Positions 10,861 to 22,945 of a stretch of DNA of 64,000 nucleotides are shown here, one piece after another. The stretch's first letter is position 1; each line of letters starts with the position of its first letter. Origin of the DNA: Isoetes taiwanensis (taxonomy: Eukaryota > Streptophyta > Lycopodiopsida > Isoetales > Isoetaceae); assembly GCA_021234155.1 (NCBI GenBank), contig JAJEKV010000071.1, positions 4,336,483 to 4,400,482 on the forward strand, written 5' to 3'. Below the pieces are notes generated by a model. That model saw nothing but the letters and a program-made list of their open reading frames with translations. It did not search any database and was not told where the DNA came from. Position numbers and translations under genes: made by a program.

Positions 10861-13800
10861 TGTGGCACATGGAAGATCAATGACCTATTAGACCAAAAGA
10901 ACAATTTATTTCTTGGGGTAGGAATTTCGCTGACCAACCTAACAAAGACTAAGATAACATCACAGAACAAATGTAATCGAAATGTTCTTAAGGTGTAAAT
11001 GTGGAGATAGGATGCATGTGAGACATGATTCATGTACATTGTATAAGCATTGAGGTTTTGAAAAAAACCAGTCATGTGCAAACTACCTTTTTAAAGGCAC
11101 AAGGTGACTTTAGAGCGATTAAAGTTGGATCAAGGCTTAAGACCAACCAAATATTTGGCAACACGTTGTCAATAGAATCAAGTAAGATATTTGGAAAGCG
11201 CATCCATAAATTTTCCTTACATCAAGTAACATATTTGGAAAGCGCATCCATAAAATTTGTGGGGAGGTTAATTGTTCTAAAGCCAAAGTCTAATAATACT
11301 TAAATCAAAACCGGACATCCATAAAGAGTCTTCCACTCGCAACTATTTATAGCTTAAGAAATACAAAGAGGCTAGAAAAAAGAAATTGGTGATAAGGAAA
11401 CAAAAAGCCAAAAAAGGGAAGACTCAATGTCCCATGGTGCACATTTATGATTTCAAACATTTGGCTTTTTCTATCACCTCTAAATCCGCAAACCCAACCA
11501 TTCAAATTACTTGTAATAGTCTTAATGAAATCCAAGAAGTTTAAGTCTGTAAGCGCAAGACTTGATTATGGAGGGAACGTGAAGGGTACTCCAATGAACA
11601 ATCTAGGATGTCTTGGACACACACTCCAAATGACCACTATAAGAGGGGTAAGAACAAAGAAGAATGGGGTACTCCAATGAACGATCTAGGATTGTCTTAG
11701 ACGAGCACTCCAAATGACCACTATTGGACTTCAAAAAACAATCATACTATGAATTGTACATTTCTTATTGTTCTCCAAGGTCATTGATCTACAAAAGGTG
11801 ACCTAATCCATGCAACCTAAAGTCATAAAATAATTTACCCTGAAAGGCAAAGCATAATGCATATGGAGACACAACATTCTACCAAATTGCAAAAGTTTTC
11901 CCCCGAGCCATTATATCCTTAACTTCTCGGAGATGATAGAGTTTGCATGTCAATTTATCCTAGGATAACCAAATCTAGAGAGAAGTTTTACTTGCAACAA
12001 CACACAAGTAGCGATTACATAAGAGCAAGTTGTGACTAGCCTTTTTAGCGAAGCGCATAACTACAAACGTATGAGATCTAATAAAAGCTAGGTAAATGTG
12101 TCATGAATCCCTTCTTCAGTGGCACTGTCTTGTGGAGGCCCACCAATTCAAGAAGCTATCGTGCTCAAGAGCTACTAATATTTGATAGGTCTTCTATGGC
12201 ATTGTCTAGAGACAAGGACATTTTGTTTGGTATTTTGAATTGGAAAAACAGTGGTAAATAAGAGAACAAACATGTACATTTACACCTGATGCAACATGTA
12301 CATTAAACTTTCCTTATGTAAAGAGCATCTATAAAATATTCCTCATTGCAAGTTAAACTAAGACGCTACATGCATGCACATGCTGCTAACATTCACCATG
12401 TTTGCTTGGCTTTTGCAGTATGATATAGACAACTACAGCTTGAAATTAGTGTTGATCTGCCAAAATACATGAAGGCCCCAAGAACTCTCGTCCAATCTAG
12501 CAAACTCTTTGAAAGGTACGGCTGTTCAAGACTCTGTAAATTTGTATGAAGTAAAGACACCGGCAGCAACAAATAGAGCATCTGTATGGCAACTCCACTA
12601 TGCATCTACTCAAAAAAGCAAGACAAAGAAAGAGGGCCAGATCAAGCACACTCTCCAGATCAAGCACACGCTCTAAGTGTGGCACAATTTGCACATGCCT
12701 TGGTGAAGCACAGTTCTCATGTAGGGCCTTCCAATAGCCCTTATAGTGCATTTTGAACTACACAAATTGGCATTCCTCATGTGGCAAGACCCGTTTAATA
12801 TTTTCTTCTTGCACATTCTACATTAATTCTGCAGAATCTTCTCAAACTACTAAGTAAACACATAAACAAAAACTACTATGCTAATAATGAGTAATTAAAG
12901 CACGATGAAGAGTGTCCTGACCTAGACACACTAAGGTAACCCTGAGCTTGATGTTATATATGCAGGATGGCATTTATGCCAGAACAGGTTGTGCCATAAA
13001 TCAAAGAAAAAAACATCCAACATGGAAAGACTCATCTAAAGACAAAGCACCAGAAGTGGAACTACGCGAACCTGGGCAAAATAAAATGCATAATATCATG
13101 TTAATCATGGCTTATGTTACATATTTGATTATTTGACCTCAGATTCCATTAGAGAAACATCCCTTGGGAAAATTATATTTGTTGCCAGATGAAGGCAGAC
13201 GTAAACTATATCCTTTTACATCCTGCAGAATCTAGATGTGAACAGGAAGCAGTCATCTTTTGTAAACGTACATAGCATGGCCAACCAATTAGTCTCACCA
13301 ATGGGCAGTGATCTATGCTAAGAAGAACCTGTATATTTTATAGCAAGAGTTTTCTGTAACATGCAGCGCTTACATAAGAACTTGGGGCAAAATATGACTA
13401 GATAAATTTAGTGAATGAAATACATGAATAGCACTTTGAAGAACAATTAATCAAATGCAACTTCTGATGTTCACTATATCAGCAAAGACCATGGTTAAGA
13501 CCACAAGAATGATTGGTTTCAAAACAAAGCAACTAGTGACATCAACATCATCAAGTTTTCCATACATAACATTCATGCCTAAGACACATTTGTTCAAAAT
13601 GAAAACATGTGTCTACTTCGTTGGCTGTCTATGTAGAAGGCAAGCACACTATATCAAAGCAGCAAGCACACTATATCAAAGCATCCAACGCGCATAAAAA
13701 CATGCACACCTAACCCTTAATTGAATATAAGCAAGGAGCAGAAATAAGGCTTCTCTAAGCATAGGCATAGGCAAGACATTTTACCTGGATCTATTATTTG

Positions 13801-14734
13801 AACCTCAACATAAAGACATTCTTCACTGCAATATGTACATATAGACTAGGATGCGAATTATAGAAAGGAGGTTCCTAACTGCCAGAACTCAAGGGCCCTG
13901 CTGCCTCTGGATTAAGATACGCAGACGAATTTGATATTGGAGAGAACTGAAGCAATGTCCATCCGTTTTTCTGTATCTGAAGACAAAGAAAGAAGATAAA
14001 CCAATCCTCAAAGTCTCTTGCCAACCTAACATCAAGGCAGCCAATGGGCATATCACAGACCAGGAAGGTGTGCTAGATGTCACTGGACTTAAGGCTCCAA
14101 ATTTGACATTGGCTTGTTGAAGTGCAGAATTGTTTAAACTAGATGGTGTAATTTCCCATATGACAACTGTGTACAGATTTCTAATCAGCAGCAACATTAT
14201 GATGGTATTTGCAGCAAAAATACCACTTGGACCTGCGCCCAGAATTCCTACAAGAGATGGTTGTTATTCTTCGTCGAGATGGTTGTTATTCTTTGTCAAC
14301 TGGCTCCTGTTATCACTCTGGATTTCGCAGCTCCATATCCCAGAATTTAGCTTTAGCATTTGGCATAAAGCTCACACAAAATCTTTTCAGCACATCTTAT
14401 TCTATTTTCTCATGGATCTGTGAACAAATGAACACAAGTTACATCTCTTTCCTCCTCATCTTCACCAAATGGGAAAAGACAACACAGAAATAACATCAGA
14501 ACTCAGACGGCCGTGTTTACTATGTGGCATGTCCACCAGCTAGCAGGCATTTGGGCATAACTTGCAAATGAAAGTTCCATTTGTCAAGCAAAAGTATCCA
14601 TTGAAAAGCTCAAGAGAATCTCTAAAAATAAGTCTAGGCACGCATCCTTCAAATTCCTATTGCATATATCTCAAAAATGGCAAAATACATTTGCTGTTCT
14701 TATTCTACAGCAGAGTACAAACATGGAGATAACT
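10861..14734. other. Gene-poor stretch with small tandem duplications
   Basis: No supported gene. Local duplications include a 44-bp one at about 11176-11263 (key phrase ATATTTGGAAAGCGCATCC twice) and an 83-bp one at about 11586-11735 (key phrase GTACTCCAATGAAC twice). The rest shows only chance-like frames. Confidence 0.4.
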
Positions 14735-15040
14735 TCACAGATTAGAACATGGCAGAAATATTTTTATCTTGAACTCTTTAAGATAAGCACCCATCTGCTG
14801 GAGCACATGAATAGAAGTTTCCATGGCAACAGCTTGAGGTGGCTCTACTGCCTTTGAAAGGAATATAGTAATATCATCAATAAGACCTCCAATTGAAGCA
14901 AGTGCTAATGCATTACCTTGATGGTATCTTCCACCCCTGATGGTATCTTCTACTGCTAACCCATAGGCGTAAATAATTACTCTTGGCTTTTGAACAACAT
15001 TGATTCTTCCTGAACATAGAATAGCCAATGGCATCCACAA
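14735..15040 (-). CDS. Candidate exon, unidentified conserved-looking protein
   Basis: An open minus-strand frame of 101 residues. Its core has protein-like composition: VIIYAYGLAVEDTIRGGRYH, then QGNALALASIGGLIDDITIF, then a helical stretch to VLQQMGAYLKEF. The near-repeat GATACCATCA occurs twice 18 bases apart within it. I cannot assign a family. It may belong to the same gene as the frame at 15570-15812, which is also minus and lies upstream of it. Confidence is low because exon ends are not clear. Confidence 0.25.
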   Translation of the reverse strand: MWMPLAILCSGRINVVQKPRVIIYAYGLAVEDTIRGGRYHQGNALALASIGGLIDDITIFLSKAVEPPQAVAMETSIHVLQQMGAYLKEFKIKIFLPCSNL

Positions 15041-15569
15041 TACCGTTGTACAAATTTTGAAGGCCGTATAACCTCATCTATAGAGTATCAAACCACCATA
15101 CCTTGTCATAATTTACTGCCTTGCATAGAACTAGGTACCGTTCGCCATTTCGCACCAACCTGGCAAATTTAAGAAAATCACTAGATGCAACAGCAGATGA
15201 ACCACTATTGTTTTACGGCATGGCTATGCGATGGCAAATTTGACTATCAATAGACAACCAACTAGAGCATATCCGATGTAAATAACATCAGATTTGGGAT
15301 TTGCATACATTGGGCTGCAAAAGGCGATTGCCTACATCCATTTTCTGCAAAAGTGCAATAGGCGGTCTTTACATCCAAACATTTACATTAATAAATAGTG
15401 ACTCAAAACTGCAAATCTTACTCAAACCGGAAGGATACTTGGAAAAGGATTCAGAAAGCTGTTTGAGATTTGGAACTCGTTATTCACATTAAGAAAAAAA
15501 AACTGCAGCTACGAACATGCTTTCAAATGCTTCCACTTAACCGGCTAACTGGTACTGAATGAGAACAAA

Positions 15570-15812
15570 CTAATTTTCTAAATAGTGTTCCGCAGAATTA
15601 TTTGCAAACAAACATAGATCATTGTAAATGGTAAGGTTGGCCTGAGTTCTATTAAAATACCTATTAAGATATAAATAGCCTTGCACAAGTTCATCTGAGA
15701 GGGCTCTGATTCTTTTGAAAAACTCAGGCATTCGCATAACAAAGTTTTGTTCTTGGGTCAGTGACCGCTTCCCTCCTTTTGCCTTGATAAACTCTACTGT
15801 TTTGTAAACCTG
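15570..15812 (-). CDS. Candidate terminal exon, unidentified
   Basis: After AATAATCCAG (possible acceptor) the frame reads VYKTVEFIKAKGGKRSLTQE, then QNFVMRMPEFFKRIRALSDE, then LVQGYLYLNRYF, to a stop after AEHYLEN. The basic-then-helical composition resembles a real soluble protein and not a chance frame. The family is not recognised; WASH-complex-like and other helical scaffold families were considered and did not fit. It could be an exon of the same transcription unit as 14735-15040. Confidence 0.25.
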   Translation of the reverse strand, partial: QVYKTVEFIKAKGGKRSLTQEQNFVMRMPEFFKRIRALSDELVQGYLYLNRYFNRTQANLTIYNDLCLFANNSAEHYLEN

Positions 15813-16676
15813 GATTATTCGCAAAGGGTACACTAGTCAGTGCTCAAAATTTGCATTATTTCATGAACTTTGAACATTTTAAATATCATGTATTTCAAGC
15901 ATGACTACCAAGATGAAATACGGCAAGAACTGAGAGTATATACAGGTAAATTTCCCTAAATGCTTGAGCTTGTGCTCCCAATGCCTTAAGTCTGCTACCT
16001 TAATTTCCCCCTTAAGCAGAATGGCCAATCCTATGGTTTATACATTGATTACAAAAGCAAGCATTAGCAAATACTACAACATTGATGATCTGTAAAAGTG
16101 ATTTAGCTTCACATCCGCTAAAGTTATGAAGAACTTACAACCGAAATGAAATAACAAAACAAAGATGTCGGGGCATAGCAATCAAATCTCAAAGCAAAGG
16201 AAAATAACCTGGATGAATTCAACATGGAATCATTGGAATTAAAGGCCTTTATTGCAAAGAAGTAATGAGATGGAAAAGACCATTAGATATCACGAAGAAT
16301 ATCACTGTTTCATTATAGAACAATACATTCCTACAGAAATGCTGTTGCAAGCCATTCATACATTTTTTAAGAAAATTAAAACAAATAAGATTCTACTCTA
16401 AGAACGATGAATGAGGAATCAGTCAAAATGATGGTAGAAAAAATGCTTACCATTATATAGCGTTCTCTAAAGGCTTTTGCTTTGGTTGCAGATGCAAGCT
16501 TCGGGGTCTCATTGTTGGATTTACTTGTTGCTGGATTTACTTAACAAACGGACTCCAAGATCAGCTCCAAATCTAAAAATATAGCAGGATATCCGCACTC
16601 TCACATGGGCCAATTTAAATTCTATCATAACTCTAATTTCCAACTAAAAATCATAAAGCATGTGAAAGAACCTTAC
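15813..16676. other. Intron-like or intergenic, no second kinase exon found
   Basis: Searched on the minus strand for the exon that should follow the RLCK exon at 16677-16795 (catalytic loop HRDFK..N, then DFG). None was seen. A short readable stretch KSNNETPKLASATKAKAFRE lies near 16450-16530, before a GTAAGC donor-like site. Confidence 0.35.
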
Positions 16677-16795
16677 CTGAAAATCCATTTCCTCATGCAA
16701 ATAAGCTAGGCCCTGTGCAGCCCCTAAGGCAATTTGAATTCTTAATTTCCACGGAAGCACATATTGCCCTTTACCAAATACATGGGCATCTTTCT
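16677..16795 (-). pseudogene. Receptor-like cytoplasmic kinase (RLCK VII-type) exon, isolated
   Basis: The frame reads HVFGKGQYVLPWKLRIQIAL then GAAQGLAYLHEEMDFQ. This is kinase subdomain V into VIa, up to just before the catalytic loop. The wording LPW..R..IALGAAQGLAYLHEEMDFQ is typical of the RLCK VII group (PBL/PCRK-like Ser/Thr kinases acting below immune receptors at the plasma membrane). The frame ends at a strong donor, TTTTCAG|GTAAGG, at the position where these genes usually have an intron. The ATP-binding lobe and the catalytic loop, DFG and activation segment were not found on either side. It is therefore either part of a gene with long introns or, more likely, a lone exon relic. 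Confidence 0.5.
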
Positions 16796-18039
16796 TACCT
16801 CACATAACACATGATAATAGTTCACTAGATAAGGTGCAGATATGTCTAGAACATGCATTAGCAATCCACTTCAGTGCAAATGCCGTATGAACATGCGTTC
16901 TAACCCTGCAAGCTTCTAGTAAAACAATGAATATAAACATTAATAAAGGACAGACAAAATCTTTTTAAGCATGGGAGTTACCTTACCCAGATGTGCTCCC
17001 TTGCCAACATTTGGAAGGCCCTGCCCAAATGCGAAATGTGAGAATAATAGTCCAGCCAAACTTTTCATAGTCTTTACATATTAGTTCAGACGAAACATGT
17101 GTACGTACCACAAGATCAACGTCAGCTACATTCTACTGCCAATAGATCCATCACATAGACTCGAGATGTACACACCTAGCCAAACTGGATCACGAGTACA
17201 TAAAGCAAGGATAAGACTATTAGCTGACAACAAGTTACCACAGCTAAGAGAAAACTTGCACAGATTAAGGTAGATCAATATTTCCACATTTTAGTATCCA
17301 AATCTTAAGGGAGAGACAATTAATCTGAGCAAAAGTGTGAGACCTAAAGCAGATAATACTATCCAGATCATGATTCAGAGAATGAAATAATATACAAAGG
17401 TGGATCTATGCATGAAATTGATAGAACTGTTCATTTAGCAAGCATGGATACGCTGGAGCCATAAAGAATCATATCAAAATGGGCCACAAAGGATTAATAC
17501 AGCTAATAACTCAGAATGTTGGAAGCATATTTATTTGCCATCAATGGCAGAACTGTGAGTGGAACATGCTGGCTTAATGCTCAAAAATATAACAGTTGAA
17601 TGGGAGGTCTCCATACATCATTATGCTAGACAAGTCCCATGCACAATATTAATGCAAAATCAGATTTATTATGTTGCAGTAACCATGAGTCATGGCAGTC
17701 TAAATGTAGTACTAGACTCGAAAATAATCAGACTCTATCTTAGACATTCAGCAAAAAACTACATGTCTCTCATATGATAGAGGAAGAATACGTAAGGCAA
17801 AAATAAATGGAGAGAGATTATCATAAATACAGAGAGAGTATCATAAGCTAAGCTATTACTACTAGATTTTACGATAAAGCAGCGCATAGCGCATCTTGCT
17901 ACAGCAATGATTTAGAAGATGCAATCTGTGTATTGAACCCCTTTAACCCAGAAGTTCACCTAATCTATTTAGTAGAAATTAAAGCAACCTGATCACCAGA
18001 GGCAGCAAAACTAAATTACAGAGATGCATAACAGCAAAC
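16796..18039. other. Intron-like or intergenic sequence
   Basis: No supported gene. A very short candidate exon GLPNVGKGAHL sits between TTTGGGCAG and GGTAAGG at about 16985-17025 (minus). Everything else looks non-coding. Confidence 0.35.
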
Positions 18040-18157
18040 CTGATAAGCTTGGACGTCACTATAGTCAGACCATTCATGAGTGTTGATTCCTGAAGTATTG
18101 ATGCTTGAGAGAAAATCCATAGTAGAAATTGCTTGGGCTTCATATACTGCCACTTCC
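18040..18157 (-). CDS. Candidate first coding exon of an unidentified minus-strand gene
   Basis: The exon is bounded by a textbook acceptor (TTTTTCATTTGCAG) and a donor TATCAG|GTTTGC. It reads EVAVYEAQAISTMDFLSSIN then TSGINTHEWSDYSDVQAYQ. If translation starts at the internal ATG (18120), the protein begins MDFLSSINTSGINTHEWSDY. Upstream on the minus strand, 18180-19050 is richer in GC and lacks a long coherent frame, as expected for a 5' UTR exon or promoter. The family is not recognised, and no linked downstream exon could be confirmed. Confidence 0.35.
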
Positions 18158-19087
18158 CTGCAAATGAAAAACGGAGCTGAGGCTATCAAAAACAAATGCA
18201 AACGATAAAATACAGACCCAAAAACACATGGGTAAGCTTGCAAGAATGCTCTGGGTGCTTTGGCATAATTCGAATCAAAGGTAGATGGTAGCGATCACCG
18301 AAATCCCTGCCGGACTTTATGATCCCTGTCGGACGTTGCACACCGGACTACAACAACCGCCCTTCTTCTTGAAGCAGAACTGGAGTGGTGCCCAACAATT
18401 TCGAACAAAAATTTAGTACCCACGATCCTGAGAACCAGATCACTGCCAAAACCTAGCCATAGATAACACTTAAAAGGCACAGAATGAAGCTCGGTCAAGG
18501 CCCGAACCGTAAAAACACAAAGCGTAAAGAAACCAAAAGCGTAAAGTCTGAAGAAATGCGAAATCTGGCGGCAGATTATTCATCCGAGATGGCCATTAAT
18601 CTCCACCCGAGTAAAAGGAAAACCCAAATCGGCCCTAATCCACATTGCTTGCAAGCCCACGGAGGAAAAAAGGCTGAGCCGACCGCCCTGCTCCTCTACC
18701 GCAGACATTGTGTGAAGAACAAAGAATGGCTCCAAGTATTTCAAAAATGCATATGAAATCATCCGATTACTACAATAAGAAGCTCGAATTTAACAGAGCA
18801 AGCCAAAACTTCAAAGAGTCAAGAAAGCACTCGAAACCGATCAAACAACAGGAATAAATCAGGCCAACTTGCCATGCCAGCTTGAAATGCTGAAGATGCA
18901 GATCCGGCATTAGATAGCCTGAAGAATTCGATTGTAGAAGCTTGGCTATGGCGGGTGATACACGTTATTCTAAAAGCTTTAACAATTGCCCGCTCGGAGT
19001 TACCAATCGGACCTATCATCGAGGAATGCCCGAACCATTGACCCAAAATGACCCAAAATTAAATTCATAGAATGAATTTAGAAGAAA

Positions 19088-19117
19088 CTAGTAAACGTGT
19101 GCCCGGCGTTGCCGGGC
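19088..19117 (-). mobile_element. Helitron-type 3' terminus
   Basis: Read on the minus strand: a GC hairpin GCCCGGC-AAC-GCCGGGC (19101-19117), then ACACGTTTA, then CTAG followed by T. A short GC hairpin about 10 nt before a terminal CTRR, inserted 5' of a T, is the classic Helitron 3' end. The body of the element would extend to higher coordinates. No 5'-TC end and no Rep/helicase frame were found, so this would be a non-autonomous copy or a remnant. Confidence 0.45.
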
Positions 19118-19316
19118 TAACGTCGGGAACATATTAATGACTTCGCTTAATTTAGTGCACATACCAACAAAACATTGAGAATAAAGAAATTGTGTGTTGG
19201 GTTTACTTTTGACTCTTTTTTTAATGTTCAACTTGAGAGAGTTGTTTCATAACGACATTTATAAATAATGTCTGTAATATGAGAGGTTTTCGTGCATTTG
19301 GCTTTTTACAAAAAAA

Positions 19317-19432
19317 ATGTTGTAATAACAAATGTCGAATTATAGATTATGTCATAACTCTTGATTCTATAACATTTTTTTGTAAATGTTGTGATAACAA
19401 ATGTCGAATTATAGCTTATTCATAACTCTTTA
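19317..19432. repeat. About 70-bp tandem duplication in AT-rich DNA
   Basis: AATGTTGTRATAACAAATGT then CGAATTATAG and a CATAACTCTT phrase occur twice in succession. If the Helitron terminus at 19088-19117 is real, this lies in its 3' internal region. Confidence 0.55.
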
Positions 19433-20701
19433 TATCATCCACCCAACTGCAGATAATAGATACCAAGTCATGAAACAAATGTTTGACTTTTCGCTTAATT
19501 GTCTTGTGATGCCTGCTTAGGTAGTTTATTTTCTATACCAAGAAAAAACACTTTATAAAAGAACATGTTACCTCATTGGCATTATACCTCCAATCTAGAT
19601 GGTATGGTATTACAGAAGAAATAACATCGAGTTATTCCAAATCTAAACAATTGGTTACATGACAAAGGGTCTAATTCTGTTTGTGTTTTGCTTTACGGGG
19701 TACTTTAAACAGCTTTTTCATCGTTAAGATCGCCATGTTTTCTCATCATTTGTAATAGGGCTTATTTTAGCCATACCTTCTAGCTCGCCTCAAGAAGAAG
19801 TCATCACATAGACTACTACTATTCCATTACCAACATTGGTCTCTTGCCTAACATATTCTTGTTGCATTTGATACAAAGACTGATGGTTTCTTTGAAACAG
19901 CTTTGACCTATACATGCATGCAGAAGTGATACCCATGAAACTACATATTTTTATGAAGCTCACTAAAAATATTTTCAAATGCTTGGTCCCCACATTTCCA
20001 TATCTATTGCTTGCGGCATTTTCTACAACGATCTAACTCCAAGACTACCATTATAAATTCGTACATCTGATAAAAACTGAGAGCACCTGCACCTAAGATG
20101 CTAAAAAATCAGCTCTTTAAATTCAAGCTTTTGCAACCATATCTTCATTTTCACAACCAGCAAAATATTTTCTAACAATCTCCAACCTTAGTTTCAGGTC
20201 TACAAAACAGCAGGCATACAGTTCAATTTCAACGTAATGATGTTGGGCCCGAAGTGGTTTTGACAAACCTTGATGCAACAATTTACAGTATATAACATCG
20301 AAAGGAGCAAACATTAGCATGCTAAAATATTGGCATATGGCAAAGGGCGCACATGCAGCTGGAAACACTTAAGGAACAAACAGTTGCATTAGCAGAACCT
20401 TAGTGGTATGATGTATCCAGATTATGAACTCAAAGAGTCGGGCAAGATGACCTGTATGCCTTTTGGCATGTGTTGCAAGTTTGCAATATGTATGGAAAGC
20501 TGAAGAACCACGAAGGTGAAGAAGACCTACTGTGTATAATCTGGAAGCTTTGCTTTTGCAACAGCGAAGGCTTACCAAATCCAAAGTTATTTTGGCAACA
20601 AAAACTTTGCTGCATAGTACCTGAGCAGAGGTGCATAGAAAGAAGGAAAGGTGTTCTACTAAAACAACCGTCTGTTTCCCAGAAAGAAGGAAGGAGTTTA
20701 C
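19433..20701. other. Intergenic or intronic, nothing recognised
   Basis: AT-rich, with overlapping chance frames on both strands and no supported gene. Confidence 0.35.
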
Positions 20702-20778
20702 CTTAAGATTCCTTTGCTTCACACTTGGAAAATCAAGCTCCATAAGCTCTATAGATGCCATTGCTCCAGTCTATGCAT
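20702..20778 (-). CDS. Candidate start-codon exon, unidentified gene
   Basis: A pyrimidine-rich acceptor (CTCTCTTTCTTCATTGCAG) is followed by MASIELMELDFPSVKQRNLK and a strong donor, CTTAAG|GTAAAC. A longer 130-aa frame runs on past the donor but loses protein-like character there. Together with the exon at 21144-21203 this hints at a minus-strand gene, whose 5' end would lie toward 22 kb. The product is unknown. Confidence 0.3.
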
Positions 20779-21143
20779 CTGCAATGAAGAGAGAAAGAAG
20801 AGAGGCAGCACGGAAAGGCAGGGAGCCATATCAGACCTACCGACCAGGTCTTAACGCATGAGAGATCCTGCAATTGTGGTTACAAAAACATTGCGTTCTT
20901 TAAAGTGTTCTAAGTAATAACTGTAGCCTTAGACTTTTCTAGATTGGGAGTGACAGGTTTAACTCCAAAAGATAGCCCTTAAAGCTCATGAGAAGTTGAG
21001 TTTAATGCATTCATGCAAAATCTTCTATAGCAGTTTGCCCCTTTTACCCTTACACTAAGAGATATGTAAAGCAGCCAAGCATCTGCCTTTTCTGAATCTG
21101 ACAAATACCTAGAAGCAGGGAAAGAAATGGATATAGCAAATAC

Positions 21144-21203
21144 CTCTATGGCAGAACTGGAATGATCTGAATGCTCCAAAGCCAAGGCCTTGGAAGTTAT
21201 AAC
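21144..21203 (-). CDS. Candidate 60-nt exon, unidentified
   Basis: An exactly 60-nt exon between TTTGTTTATTTACAG and ATAGAG|GTATTT encodes VITSKALALEHSDHSSSAIE in frame, with no frame change on inclusion. It reads like part of a helical protein. The assignment rests only on splice context and composition. Confidence 0.25.
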
Positions 21204-22469
21204 CTGTAAATAAACAAAAGCTCAAGACCATGCTAGAGAGGAACATATCGATGATAAAACATAAACGCTCCCACCATATGAAGAAATCGGCAACCGAAAA
21301 CCCTAAATCTGAGAAGGGTTTAGCTTGGCCATGATTGCTCTGAGTGTTTTGCCAGGCCGATCAGTGGAGCGTTTTGTTAGGCTGATCAATCCACTGAAGG
21401 AAAAAAAATGCTCGCCCATTTCATTGCCCGAACAATGACCTGCATAAAATCTATAATTCAATTACCCACTTTTGAAACTGTACAACTGTTTGAATGGAAA
21501 CAAAATAAATGCCTCATATAGATCCTCCTAAACTGGCATGGTTTTTTCTACAGCTACTCGCCAAGCCATGAGAAGATGCAAATCCTGAGTCTTTTCTTCT
21601 TTTACTGCAGTTTCTCTCTTCATCTCATCTCATGAATATAATATTTCTACAAACCAAATGATCGTTCATCAAAAGCCTCTGCGGCATTATATTCAAACCA
21701 AGAACCCTAAGTCTAACAAATTGGTCGCAACAATATCCCATTTTTGAATCATAGAAGGTAGAGGCGCCATCTGTAACAGGCCACAGTAATGCCCACCATA
21801 GGAAAAAAAAGCAACGGCAGGAGGCTTGAACGAAATCGGGGTAAAATTGCGATTGCATTGCAACGACTTCAAAAAAAAGCCATGCTGCAACTGCAGCTAC
21901 TTACTTCCATTTGCTCACCTGCATGACCAGAAAAACCAAAGAAACCAGGAAATCCTCCTATCAAACATCTATCTGAAAAATGTAGAAGCCAACACCTAAG
22001 CTAATTTGCAAAAATTTTGAGAAGTAGCCAGAGCGGGGCGTTGCTCCTGAAGATCTGTTGCTATTTTTTGAGATTGGACCTGAATACCTACTGCTGCTAA
22101 AGAATCACCTGTTACGGAATGAAAAAAGAAAGATTTTCTCGCTTCCGGATGAGATGTGTCTGGAGCTAGAGCTGTTCTGGATGAAGCTCTGCCGCTTTGC
22201 TTTCTAACGCTCTGCCGCTTTGCTTCCTAACGCTCTGTGGCTGCAGAAGATACTTCCGGATTAGCCGGGCACATAAGTAACGCTAAAGGAAAAAAACGCA
22301 AAGGAAAAGAATTGGCAACCAAAATTACCTCTTTCCTCTATATTCCGGTGCCAAAATCACGCTTTTGGCCGGAAAATGGAGTGTTACCGGCGGCCGGAAA
22401 AAAGAGGACACCCACCTCCAAAAACTTTTTAAATAAGTAGATAAAAGGAAAAAATAACATGTCCGACGG
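21204..22469. other. Possible 5' region of the minus-strand gene; no coding family
   Basis: Around 22140-22240 the phrase AGCGTTAG(A/G)AAGCAAAGCGGCAG is duplicated. GC content rises near 22300-22440. This would fit an untranslated leader or promoter for the candidate exons below 21.2 kb. No protein is recognised. Confidence 0.3.
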
Positions 22470-22945
22470 CCTCGATCAAAACCCCCAAATTAAATACCCA
22501 AATCCAACGGCATATATCAGAAGCCCCAAATAGATTTAAATTCTTAAATCTAACGGTCTAGAACAAAAGCCCCAAATAAAGGGGCTTTAAATCTGGGCCG
22601 TCGATCTCGCACATTCGACGGCCCAAAAGGCGACACCTCAATCTCTACCAAAAGGGGGCAAGCCACAAAAATTGAATTGGGGCTTTTGTTGTGGGCCGTT
22701 CATCTCAGAGATGGACGGCCGAGATCAATCTCTACCAAAATTTTGGTACACCAATAAGAGGGATGCTTGGGGAGTTACGAGGTGGCACCGTCTGGACCGT
22801 CCATCTTTGAGATGGACGGCCAAGATCAATCTCTACCAATATTTTGTGGCATCAATCTCTACACCATTTGTGGCGCTGCCAACATTTGTGGCACCCAATA
22901 TAATTGTATATATATAAGGATATACAAGTATTTGTACTATGAGAA
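22470..22945 (+). repeat. Family A repeat, copy A2
   Basis: Same plan as A1: a run of 'ACGG..AGAAGCCCCAAAT' phrases (22490-22640), two monomers with inverted repeats at 22696-22718 (one arm mismatch, TTCATCTC) and 22797-22819, then the AT block ATAATTGTATATATATAAGG near 22897-22917. From about 22720 to 22935 it matches A1 with only a handful of differences, so A1 and A2 are recent relatives. Homology ends after ACTATGAG(G)AAGT. Confidence 0.7.

Noticed and set aside
15570-15812. Idea that the helical frame is a WASH-complex or strumpellin-like subunit
   Set aside because: Residue pattern did not fit when compared with the family as remembered; left as unidentified.
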